In this document: piece by piece, positions 42,801 to 49,054 of the stretch
Numbering within the stretch: the stretch's first letter is position 1
Layout of the letters: each line of letters opens with the position of its first letter
NCBI GenBank assembly: GCA_035946575.1
Contig: DASYZG010000067.1
Span: 1 to 49,054 of the forward strand
From: Gp13-AA77 sp035946575
GTDB taxonomy: Bacteria > Acidobacteriota > Terriglobia > UBA7540
DNA length: 49,054 bases
Direction of reading: 5' to 3'
Notes under the pieces: generated by a model
Seen by the model: the letters and a program-made list of their open reading frames with translations, nothing else
The model's database searches: none
What the model was told of the DNA's origin: nothing
Position numbers and translations under genes: made by a program

Positions 42801-44593
42801 TGTCCGCTCGAGGACAAGTCTTGCTCGCAGCTTTGGTAAACGTCGTGGAACGCGTGCTGAATCCGGGTACGACCCTCTTGCTCGATAAACTCGCTGGTGG
42901 CCGCCGCAGCTTCATTCCAGACCCGGTCCCGAACTTCCTGCGACACGCTTGCCGTCAGCGCTTTGATCTCCTTGGCAGCCTGGTCACTGAGTGCGTCCAC
43001 AGCGGACTCGATATTCGCCTGCTGGTGGACGGCCTCGAGATGCGCCTTTGACCATGCCTGCAGATTCTCCTGTAGGCCCGCCTCGATTTCGCGGCTCAGG
43101 CTCTCCGCCGATTCCCTCAGTCTCTCGGCTTGCGTGCGCAGACCGTCATCCAGTGTGACGCCGGCCTGCTCCAGGCGTTCCTCGCACCTGCGCTGGATTT
43201 GCTTGATGAATTCCGCGCCCAGTTCCTGGGACTTCGTCCGGAGCTGATCGAGCGTCAACTGCTGGTTTTCCGAAAACAGGTTCTGGAGCCGGGCGCTCAG
43301 GTCCTGCTCGAACTTTTCATACGACCCGTGGAACGCCTGCTGGATTCGAGCGCGGCCCTCTTGCTCGACAAACTCGCTTGCGGCCGCCGCGGCTTCGCTC
43401 CGGATCTGGTCGCGAATTTCCTGCGACGCCTTCGCCGTCAGCGCTTCGATTTCTTTGCCGGCCTGACTCTTCAGAGTCTTTAGAGCGGATTCGATTCCCT
43501 TTTGGTGGAGCTCTCCAATACTCCGCCGGGCGCTATCAATCTCGGAGCCATATTGGAGGCGTGAACCCTGGACCTTGGCCAGCAGCGTCTCAGCCTCGGA
43601 CTGCGAATTCCGTACCTGCTCTGCCAGCCCGGTGATCTGCTCTTCGAGTGAGCGCGTGGCCCCTTCTTGCAGCTTCGCGATCCTGTTGTCGATATTATCT
43701 TCGGCTTGACCGAGTGTCTGCTGCGCGATCCGGCCTACTTCCTGCCCAAAAGCCTGGGCCTGAACCTGGACCGCCTCTTGAGTTCTCTGGCTGAAGTTCG
43801 ACAGCGCCAGCTCGAGTGACGATTTCAGCTCCTCGATCTGGGCGCGATACTCGTCCACCCGGCCCGTGAGCATCTCGTCTACGGCCCCGATCCGGCCCGT
43901 GAACGTTGCGAAAGTTGCTTCCAAGACGCCGGTCTGGGCGTCGGCTGTCTCTCGGCCTTTCGCGCTCAGACCGGCGAGGGTCGCCTCGATGCCCGACTTT
44001 GCTTCTTCAGCCTGTGCGAGACAACGTTCCAACCGCGAGACGATCCCTTGCGCGTTCGCCTGAGCCTGCGAGTACGCTTCCTCGGCAACGCGGGCTAGCC
44101 TCTCTTGAAACTGCCTCGAGTGGCTCTCCAGAGCCTTTTCACATTGTTCGCGCCACTCGGCTAACTCACTCTCCTTGAGGCGGACCACATCGGCTGCCGG
44201 GTCGTCTTCCTGTGCGCCGGGGTTGGATTCGGGAAGGTTCGTGTAGAGGGTCTCGCCCGGAACTCCATCCCCGCGCCCTTTCCCGTTTCCGTTTCCGTTC
44301 GAATGTCCCGACGCTATACCGGCAGAGAATTGGTCTGTGCCCCCGTTGCCGCTGTAAGCGTTCACGTCCTCCGGACGCGAGTTCTCGTCGTGCGAACCGG
44401 CACCATCACCTCGCGACGATGCGACTGCAACGGAAACCAGCTCGCCCGCGCCGTTTCCAGCTGTCCCGTGATTGTCAAATGGAATTTCCCTGCCGGCCAG
44501 CTCGGAGTGATCGAGGCCCAACACTGCGTCCAGGCGATTCTTAAACGCCTGCTGCTTGGCCGCTTCGTCGGATGACTTGCGCTTCCCCCACAC
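39869..44593 (-). CDS. 1574-residue repeat coiled-coil, single-span, TolB-propeller protein
   Basis: GTG 44593 with GAAGGA a few bases upstream. Residues 1-~150 are polar and low-complexity (Gly/Asn-rich). From ~150 to ~1190 a long alpha-helical, Gln/Glu/Ala-rich coiled coil follows; within it, about 365-1167 hold six tandem repeats with the core NVESALEALKGQAAKEIEAL, EFIEQEGRTRIQQAF and KSQELGAELIKQIQSR. A single span (~1236-1255, WYWAGALTLGAVLGWIGIA) leads to a WSPDG-type beta-propeller (about 1270-1560; APTWSPDDKDVIYC, PSWSPDGAQIAF, WSHDGKRIAYG). The coil is presumably cytoplasmic and the propeller exported. I know no described family with this layout; tethering or receptor functions are guesses. 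Confidence 0.85.
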   Translation of the reverse strand: MWGKRKSSDEAAKQQAFKNRLDAVLGLDHSELAGREIPFDNHGTAGNGAGELVSVAVASSRGDGAGSHDENSRPEDVNAYSGNGGTDQFSAGIASGHSNGNGNGKGRGDGVPGETLYTNLPESNPGAQEDDPAADVVRLKESELAEWREQCEKALESHSRQFQERLARVAEEAYSQAQANAQGIVSRLERCLAQAEEAKSGIEATLAGLSAKGRETADAQTGVLEATFATFTGRIGAVDEMLTGRVDEYRAQIEELKSSLELALSNFSQRTQEAVQVQAQAFGQEVGRIAQQTLGQAEDNIDNRIAKLQEGATRSLEEQITGLAEQVRNSQSEAETLLAKVQGSRLQYGSEIDSARRSIGELHQKGIESALKTLKSQAGKEIEALTAKASQEIRDQIRSEAAAAASEFVEQEGRARIQQAFHGSYEKFEQDLSARLQNLFSENQQLTLDQLRTKSQELGAEFIKQIQRRCEERLEQAGVTLDDGLRTQAERLRESAESLSREIEAGLQENLQAWSKAHLEAVHQQANIESAVDALSDQAAKEIKALTASVSQEVRDRVWNEAAAATSEFIEQEGRTRIQHAFHDVYQSCEQDLSSSGQLALDDLQAKSQELGAELIKQIQSRGEESLAKATTALDEKLRVEVQANVESALEALKGQAAKEIEALTASVSQEIRDQFRKEAAAASSEFIEQEGRTRIQQAFQESYEKCEQDLIARFQDLSSDGQPTLDGLRAKSQELGAELIEQIRSRGEESLAKATTALDEKLRAEVQANVESALEALKGQAAKEIETLTTSVSQEVRGRVRNEAAAATREFIEQEGRTYLREAFHESYEKQAQDQSSERQLALDDLRAKSQGLGAELIKQIQSRAEESLAKAATSLDENLRAKVQANVESALEALKGQAAKEVEALTASLSQEVRGRVRNEAAAATKEFIEQEGRTRLREAFDESYEKHAQDLSSERQLALDDLQAKSQELGAELVGQIQGQGEESVAKATAALQEKLRAEVQANVESALEALKGQAAKEVEALTVSVSQEIRDQFRKEAAAASSEFIEQEGRARTQQAFNDSYEKFEQDLAARFENLSSQSQQMTLDHLRTKSQELGAELIRQIQSRCDDSLKKAVVVLDDRLRAQTKRLKESGESLDRDIGAGLRENMQAWSKAHLESLQQQANGILAEVLSRMRAESDTIAQGLEARLPSEPGRPKTRTTAGIQEKPQIIKEELPPSGRAPEASTPAARRSRLWYWAGALTLGAVLGWIGIATDPHGDTSAAPFTAAIQVWGDIAPTWSPDDKDVIYCDRRQDERKLYSVSVSKGEPRLFLRGQSGDCMTAWSPDGARLAFSSSQRGKFQLVSALGLAHPLNIWTVSASGSDPRQLTNSSASLSMHWFVDPSWSPDGAQIAFTAYPGPRVMTVPASGGDAQVFANGFSPAWSPDGTRLAYLSHEPEQPGTRLSVFVQSAQDGETKRLTSFTVKSDFLFRPSLDWSPDGERLLTVEPKNGQWQPAIIKTADGKVERTVPVPGSVVDPRWSHDGKRIAYGLTESGHPAKIEVLTLATEERAELTHASYPSDELDSPQERPQP
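41092..43500 (-). repeat. Six tandem coding repeats in the coiled-coil gene
   Basis: The landmark encoding KEIEALTASVSQE recurs near 41519, 41873, 42227, 42602, 42956 and 43439. Spacings are 354, 354, 375, 354 and 483 bp (118, 118, 125, 118 and 161 codons). The first and last units share a ~40-residue insert (LKESGESLDRDIGAGL in one copy) absent in the middle ones. Nucleotide identity between middle units is visibly high, so recent duplication or gene conversion is likely. Confidence 0.9.
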
Positions 44594-45112
44594 GTTATCC
44601 TTCTCTCAGCGAGCAACTTGCACTTGCTAAAGGCACCGGGGACCTGCTAGCGCCGTAGCGGCCGCCAGCGGCGCTCGGAGCCTGCCCTGTAAGGGAGCTG
44701 TGCCGCGTCCTTGCAAAGCTCGATGTAGGCCGCTTCCCGCACCGGTCACTTACGTAGACACCTGGCCCGCCGGTCTGTCACTGCGCCGTGACGGGGTGCG
44801 TGTTCAAGGCTGGTCGCCGCTCGATGGAGGGCCGCGCCTCACGGCATAAGTCCAGAAGAATCTGACGCGTCCCTCCGCCCCAGGGGTCGACCCGTTCAAG
44901 TCCCCGCACGACCCTGACGTCTTCGCAGAAGGTAAGCAGTTTGATAACCAACGTGCTAGAGCTCTGCCTTTTGGCAATCTGGTTTTCCCCACCCGGCCGC
45001 GTCGCAACCAAAAAGGTCACAAGAGCCGACAGTCAAGCTCCGGAAATTCAGGCCGCGCGCGCTACGCCTCCAAGAACTTTCTCGGCACGCCTTTCTGGAA
45101 TATCCTTTAGCC
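44594..45112. other. 519-bp region between divergent genes, no supported gene
   Basis: It lies between the coiled-coil gene (minus) and the HAD gene (plus) and should hold both promoters. A TATCCT hexamer at 45101-45106 ends 6 nt before the HAD ATG. A minus-strand open frame of 80 codons (44778-45020) has no recognisable protein, ribosome site or composition support. A CCGTTCAAGTCCCC segment near 44895 resembles a tRNA T-loop but its arms do not pair. Confidence 0.5.
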
Positions 45113-45808
45113 ATGAACAAGCTGGAGCTCGTGATTTTCGACATCGGCGGCACGCTCGTGGAAGACCGGGGCGAGGTCCCCAAGGCCTTGCTCTCCGCTT
45201 GCCAGGAAAACGGTGTGGCGGCGTCGGCCGCCGAAATCCGCCGATTCCGCGGAGCGTCGAAGCGGGAATTCATTCGGGCACTGGTGAGACGGCAATGGGG
45301 CGAAGCCGCCCCTGAGAACGAGGCCCGGGCGGGCGCCATAGCCGCCAGATTCGAGTCGTGCCTCGAGGAGGCCTACGGGAGCTCCGGAGGCCGCGGGATC
45401 GCCGGCGCCGCGGCGTGTCTCTCGTCGCTTCGTGAACGCGGCGTTGCGATTGCGGTCAACAGCGGTTTTCCCCGCCGCATTGCCGAACTCCTGCTCGCTC
45501 GCGCGAACCTGGCCGGCCTGTTCAATGCGGTGATCACCGGGGACGAGGTGCCCCAAGGGCGACCCGCCCCTTACCTCATCTTCCGCGCCATGGAATGTAC
45601 CGGCGCTACCGACGTGCGTGCGGTAGTCACGGTCGGCGACACGCCGCTCGATATCCAGGCGGGGCGAAACGGGGGCGTCGGACAGGTGGTTGCAGTTTCC
45701 ACCGGAGCGTATACCTCCGAAGAACTCAGAGAATACGCTCCGGATCACATCCTCCCGAGTGTCGCTTCGCTCCCGGAGCTGCTGTCAACTTTTGGCGGTC
45801 GCCCGTAG
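45113..45808 (+). CDS. Phosphonatase-like HAD hydrolase
   Basis: 231 residues. HAD motif I is FDIGGTLVED with nucleophile D10; the usual second Asp is Gly, as in the phosphonatase (PhnX) branch, which has Ala there. Motif II is VNSGFPRR, then RPAPYLIFRAMECTG and the acidic motif GDTPLDIQAGRNGG. The opening FDIGGTLVEDRGEV matches the PhnX-like group best, so the substrate may be a phosphonate or sugar phosphate. It lies 26 bp before the GH gene and may be co-transcribed. ATG 45113 has a TATCCT hexamer 6 nt upstream and no Shine-Dalgarno. Confidence 0.87.
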   Translation: MNKLELVIFDIGGTLVEDRGEVPKALLSACQENGVAASAAEIRRFRGASKREFIRALVRRQWGEAAPENEARAGAIAARFESCLEEAYGSSGGRGIAGAAACLSSLRERGVAIAVNSGFPRRIAELLLARANLAGLFNAVITGDEVPQGRPAPYLIFRAMECTGATDVRAVVTVGDTPLDIQAGRNGGVGQVVAVSTGAYTSEELREYAPDHILPSVASLPELLSTFGGRP

Positions 45809-45834
45809 GCTCCCTCAAAGGAAATGCCCGATTG

Positions 45835-48366
45835 ATGGATCGGCGCCAATTTTTGAAGGACGGCTTGGTTTTCGCGGGATTGACGAGCGTTCGCCAGCCG
45901 GCAGTCCTTGGAAAGGGCATGGCCCCGGCAAGGGCCCAAACCCCGTCTTCCTCTGCCCGGCCCTGGGACCTCGGCAGCTCTGTCGTGGTTGCTCCCGCAG
46001 GCCTTTCGGCCCGGGAGCGAAAGGCGGTCCAGGTACTGGTCGAAGAGGTTGAGAAGCGCGCACAGGTTCGCTGGACCGTCGTTGAGGATCTGACGCCCGG
46101 GCAGTCCGCTGCTGTCGTGGTCGGTTCGCGGCAAACCCTGAGCGGCCATTCCGGATCTTTGAGAGGCTTGGTCCCAGACGCAGGTCCGGCACTCGCGCCG
46201 GAGGGTTACCGGCTGCGCGCGCTTTCCCGCACCAACGCCCCGCAGATTCTGGTCGAAGGAGCCGACGAGCGCGGTGTGCTATTCGGAGTGGGAGGACTGC
46301 TGCGCGCCCTCCGCATGTCCAGGGGACGAGTGGTGCTGCCCGGCCCTCTCGATATCGCGACGGCCCCGAAATACCGCCTGCGCGGCCATCAGTTGGGCTA
46401 CCGGCCCAAGACCAACGCCTACGACGCCTGGAATGTCCCTGCCTGGGACCAGTATTTCCGCGACCTGGCGGTCTTCGGGACCAACGCCGTTGAGCTCATT
46501 CCCCCGCGCTCCGACGACCTCCCGAACAGCCCTCATTTCCCGCTTCCGCCCCTGCAGATGATGATCGAGATGTCGCGCCTCGCCGGCGACTATGGTCTGG
46601 ACGTCTGGATTTGGTACCCCGCGATGGACAGGTCGTACGCGGACTCCAGGGCTGTGGAACATGCGCTGCAGGAATGGGGAGAAGTGTTCGGAGCCTTGCC
46701 CCGCATCGACGCGGTCTTTGTCCCGGGAGGCGATCCCGGCCACGCGGAGCCGAAATACCTGATGGCGTTGCTCGAGAAGCAGACCGCCAACCTGCAACGC
46801 CACCATCCGCGCGCGCAGATGTGGATGTCGCCGCAATCCTTCAATGAAGCCTGGATGAACGAGTTCTTCGAACTTGCCAGGCAGGAGCCGGCCTGGCTTT
46901 CGGGTGTGGTTTATGGACCGCAGACGCGGATTGGGGTGTCCGAATTGCGCGCCAGGCTTCCCCGGCGTTATCCCATCCGGCTCTATCCTGACATCACTCA
47001 CAGCGTCGAATGCCAGTTTCCGGCTCCCGATTGGGACGTCGCTTACGCCTTGACCGAAGGCCGGGAAGTGATCAATCCGCGGCCGGTGGATTACGCCAAC
47101 ATCTTCCGCCTGCAGGCGCCGTATTCAATCGGCTTTCTGAGCTATTCCGAAGGCTGCAACGACGACGTCAACAAGTTCGTCTGGAGTTCGCTCGCCTGGG
47201 ATCCTGAGAAGCCCGTCATTGAAATCCTGCGCGAGTACAGCGGCTATTTCGTCTCCGATCGCTTGCGCGACGATTTCGCCCAGGGAATCCTTAACTTGGA
47301 AGAGAACTGGAGAGGCGCCCTGATTGCGAACCATAACGTCAGCACGACGCTCGAGCAGTTCCGCGACATGGAGGCGAGCGCCGCGCCCGGGGAGTTGCTC
47401 AACTGGCGCTTCCAGATGGCGCTATACCGCGCCTACTACGACGCTTACATTCGTGCCCGCCTTATTCATGAAACCGGCGCGCAGTCGAGGGCATTTCAAA
47501 AGCTCGAGGAAATCCATAAGGTCGGCGCCACCCCGAGTCCGCTCGACATTGGAGAACCCCCGGGAGCGCCGGCAAACCATGTTGATCCCTCGCTGCTGCT
47601 CGACAAGGCCGAGTCGATTCTTGATGAGCTTTTAACCCATCCCGCTGCGCCTGGATGGCGGGCCCGGGTCCTGGAATTGGGCGAGGCCCTGTTTCAAAGC
47701 ATTCACATGCAGTTGTCCGTCGAGCGTTATCAGGCCGAGGCCGTTTCGCGGGGAGCGAACCTGGACACGCTGGACGCCCCGCTGAACGACGTTCTCTGGC
47801 TGAAGAAAGAGTTCGGCAGGATACGGGCGCTCACCTCCTACCCGGACAAGCGACGGGCGATTGAGGAAATCCTCCGCCGCACCGATCCTGGCCCGGGCGG
47901 GTTCTACGATAACCTCGGAGACCTGTCACGCCCGCGTTATCTGCTCCCGGGCCTCGGATCAGCCCGGGACCCCGAGTTCCGGGCTTCCGCGCTGGTGGGA
48001 CACGGCTACCCGGAGTGGTCCGGAGCAGCGGTGCCCACGGCCTGGAAGTGTTGGGCGGAATCGCTCTACGATGCGCCGCTCGAGATGCGGTACTCCGGCC
48101 TCGATCCCGGAGCGCGGTACAGGATCCGGGTGGTCTATAGCGGCGATCCGGACCCGGGGATTCGGCTCGATTGCAACGGCAGCCACCAGATTCACGCGTT
48201 GATCCCCAAGCCTTGGCCACCCAGGCCGCTGGAATTCGATATACCGGCCGGCGCAACGCGAACCGGCCAAGTCACCCTCACCTGGCGCGGAGAGTTGGGG
48301 AGAGGCGGAAACGGCCGTGGTTGCCAGGTCGCCGAGGTTTGGCTTATGAAGAAAGCAAACCCGTGA
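45835..48366 (+). CDS. Tat-exported GH20/GH67-like glycoside hydrolase
   Basis: 843 residues. A Tat leader (DRRQFLKDGLVFAGL, residues 2-16) precedes a GH20b/GH67N-type domain (~45-165; VVVGSRQTL, PEGYRLRAL, ILVEGADERGVLFGVGGLLR). A TIM-barrel section follows (~180-480; YRLRGHQLGYRPKTNAYDAW, VFVPGGDPGHAEP, MWMSPQSFNEAWM). A helical part and a C-terminal beta domain complete it. The N-terminal helper domain occurs in hexosaminidases, alpha-glucuronidases and GH84. The exact family is not clear, and the glycosidic substrate is unknown. ATG 45835 has AAAGGA upstream. Confidence 0.83.
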   Translation: MDRRQFLKDGLVFAGLTSVRQPAVLGKGMAPARAQTPSSSARPWDLGSSVVVAPAGLSARERKAVQVLVEEVEKRAQVRWTVVEDLTPGQSAAVVVGSRQTLSGHSGSLRGLVPDAGPALAPEGYRLRALSRTNAPQILVEGADERGVLFGVGGLLRALRMSRGRVVLPGPLDIATAPKYRLRGHQLGYRPKTNAYDAWNVPAWDQYFRDLAVFGTNAVELIPPRSDDLPNSPHFPLPPLQMMIEMSRLAGDYGLDVWIWYPAMDRSYADSRAVEHALQEWGEVFGALPRIDAVFVPGGDPGHAEPKYLMALLEKQTANLQRHHPRAQMWMSPQSFNEAWMNEFFELARQEPAWLSGVVYGPQTRIGVSELRARLPRRYPIRLYPDITHSVECQFPAPDWDVAYALTEGREVINPRPVDYANIFRLQAPYSIGFLSYSEGCNDDVNKFVWSSLAWDPEKPVIEILREYSGYFVSDRLRDDFAQGILNLEENWRGALIANHNVSTTLEQFRDMEASAAPGELLNWRFQMALYRAYYDAYIRARLIHETGAQSRAFQKLEEIHKVGATPSPLDIGEPPGAPANHVDPSLLLDKAESILDELLTHPAAPGWRARVLELGEALFQSIHMQLSVERYQAEAVSRGANLDTLDAPLNDVLWLKKEFGRIRALTSYPDKRRAIEEILRRTDPGPGGFYDNLGDLSRPRYLLPGLGSARDPEFRASALVGHGYPEWSGAAVPTAWKCWAESLYDAPLEMRYSGLDPGARYRIRVVYSGDPDPGIRLDCNGSHQIHALIPKPWPPRPLEFDIPAGATRTGQVTLTWRGELGRGGNGRGCQVAEVWLMKKANP

Positions 48367-48477
48367 TGCCTCGGCTCCCCACCGCCGTCGACCCGGGATC
48401 TCTTTTCCCGTCCAGTATTCAGGTGGATACAAGCGGGCGACTTTACGTCGCCATAACGTCAGCATTCTCATCTCGCG

Positions 48478-48494
48478 GGCGGCCTAAAGCCGCC
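48478..48494. terminator. Hairpin after the hydrolase gene
   Basis: GGCGGC-CTAAA-GCCGCC, a perfect 6-bp stem, 112 bp after the stop at 48366 and 50 bp beyond the end of the convergent small gene. It could end transcription from both sides or be a REP-like unit. There is no T-run. Confidence 0.45.
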
Positions 48495-48543
48495 GCTGCG
48501 AGCGCGCCAGTTGTCCATCTATTCGGCGGACGGTACACTGGAA

Positions 48544-48777
48544 TCATCTTCTCGAGGTCTTTCGGCGATCCCGGGCGACGAGGACATACAGAGTAAGCAC
48601 GAAAACTGCGGCAGCCGCGACGGCCGCAATCACAAATCCCCAGCGAAACGCACGCGCCGGAGCGGCCCCGGCGTGCTGGAAGGCCTTCGCGGTGGTATAG
48701 AGATTCACCGTGACGATCCAGCAGGCGAGCGCCGCCAGCAGTGCCGCCATTAGCGACCAAAGGATGTTCTTCGCCAC
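48544..48777 (-). CDS. Small two-span membrane protein
   Basis: 77 residues. Two hydrophobic helices (about 5-27, ILWSLMAALLAALACWIV; and about 46-67, WGFVIAAVAAAAVFVLTLYV) with a short loop and a basic C-terminus ARDRRKTSRR. The family is not recognised; such proteins are often annotated DUF. It is convergent with the GH gene. Its start ATG 48777 lies about 85 bp from the dispersed repeat. Confidence 0.55.
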   Translation of the reverse strand: MAKNILWSLMAALLAALACWIVTVNLYTTAKAFQHAGAAPARAFRWGFVIAAVAAAAVFVLTLYVLVARDRRKTSRR

Positions 48778-48860
48778 GAACCTGGGACCCCCGAGCCCAT
48801 AGTGTAAAAGCGGTACTCTTCCGCCCCAAAACGCCGAAAGTCGGCTAATCTACTGACTCC

Positions 48861-48925
48861 ATTGCGAAAATAAATCTTTCCAGTTTTCTCACTTTTCTCA
48901 CTTTTCTCCATTGTCCCATTTTTGG
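48861..48925 (-). repeat. Dispersed AG-rich repeat, copy 2 (inverted)
   Basis: On the minus strand it reads like copy 1 at 95-157: GGGACAATGGAGAAAAGTGA, then a second GAGAAAAGTGA-like unit and an AT-rich end finishing in TTTTCGCA. The core (~40 bp) is nearly identical; the flank differs by several bases. It ends 2 bp before the inferred left end of the insertion sequence. Confidence 0.8.
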
Positions 48926-48927
48926 AG

Positions 48928-49054
48928 TGTACCCTCAAACTGAGACAGTTTGACTTTGCACAGCTTGCAGGGAAAGGAGTTGGAGGTGAAGAAGCCACGG
49001 TACACGCGGGAGTTCCAGCAGAGGGCGGTGGACCGGATGCACAGCTGTGAAAGT
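48928..49054 (+). mobile_element. Left end of an IS3-family insertion sequence, cut by the window edge
   Basis: The terminal sequence begins TGTACCCTCAAACTGAGACA, with the TG of IS3-type ends. It contains a palindrome TCAAACTG-AGA-CAGTTTGA (48935-48953) just upstream of the transposase gene. The element's other end and target duplication are not in the window. Confidence 0.65.
48986..49054 (+). CDS. IS3-family transposase OrfA, partial
   Basis: First 23 codons only, from GTG 48986 behind GGAAAGGAG. The product KKPRYTREFQQRAVDRMHSC is the N-terminal HTH (Tnp_1/InsE type) of the first transposase ORF of IS3 elements, which binds the terminal repeats. The gene continues past the right edge. Confidence 0.8.
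   Translation, partial: MKKPRYTREFQQRAVDRMHSCES

Noticed and set aside
41092..43500. CRISPR-like array from the regular repeats
   Set aside because: The units are 354 bp or longer, coding and in frame, with no short repeat-spacer pattern.
44880..44915. Possible tRNA T-loop (GTTCAAGTCC) near 44,895
   Set aside because: The flanking bases do not form the five-pair T-stem, and no acceptor or anticodon arm could be built around it.
44778..45020. 80-codon minus-strand open frame in the gap before the HAD gene
   Set aside because: No ribosome site, no family pattern and no spacing link to neighbours; left as unannotated.

Overview
The window reads as chromosomal DNA of a GC-rich Gram-negative bacterium, most probably an Acidobacteriota member. 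This is inferred from gene content, not from a database search: a Ser/Thr kinase fused to a beta-propeller, a secreted VWA-domain protein, a ToxR-like HTH-membrane-TPR receptor, long secreted repeat proteins, and many dispersed palindromic repeats. KDO-8-phosphate synthase and an outer-membrane beta-barrel protein point to an outer membrane. No rRNA, tRNA or CRISPR array was recognised.

Layout. 0.1-4.1 kb: one arm of a dispersed repeat, trmFO, a DUF6941-like gene with a Phd/VapC-type toxin-antitoxin pair, and a XerC/D recombinase. 4.4-9.2 kb: a conserved translation cluster on the plus strand, ffh-rpsP-khpA-rimM-trmD-rplS-rnhB. 9.2-15.4 kb: pyrC on the plus strand converges on a minus-strand run, ada-ruvX-mltG-unknown-pyrF-pyrE. 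15.6-21.6 kb: an AI-2E-family permease, thiE with a coupled small membrane protein, a DinB-like protein, an outer-membrane protein, a processive GT2 glycosyltransferase and a threonine-dehydratase-like enzyme. 21.7-28.3 kb: the HTH-TM-TPR receptor with a coupled PAP2-like protein, two unknown secreted proteins (one followed by a coupled 36-residue membrane peptide), a convergent pair of truncated genes, and a TetR regulator. 28.4-33.3 kb: the kinase-propeller, a membrane methyltransferase and the VWA protein. 33.6-36.8 kb: pyrG, kdsA and a monooxygenase-like gene. 36.8-48.4 kb: a carbohydrate-oriented stretch with a secreted GH63-like hydrolase, a ConA-like domain fused in frame to a sugar isomerase, a 1574-residue coiled-coil/beta-propeller membrane protein, a phosphonatase-like HAD enzyme and a Tat-exported GH20/GH67-like hydrolase. 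The right end holds the second, inverted copy of the dispersed repeat and the left end of an IS3-type insertion sequence that runs out of the window.

Themes. (1) Three large single-pass membrane proteins (21740-23500, 28422-31142, 39869-44593) pair a different cytoplasmic module (HTH, kinase, giant repeat coiled coil) with a TolB/FlgO-like, TPR or WD-type exported module, which looks like a modular sensing architecture. The coiled-coil one is the most novel item here. (2) Several genes without a Shine-Dalgarno sequence have a -10-like hexamer ending 6-13 nt before the start codon, suggesting frequent leaderless transcripts. (3) Repeats and one gene-fusing junction near 27.29 kb record recent rearrangement.
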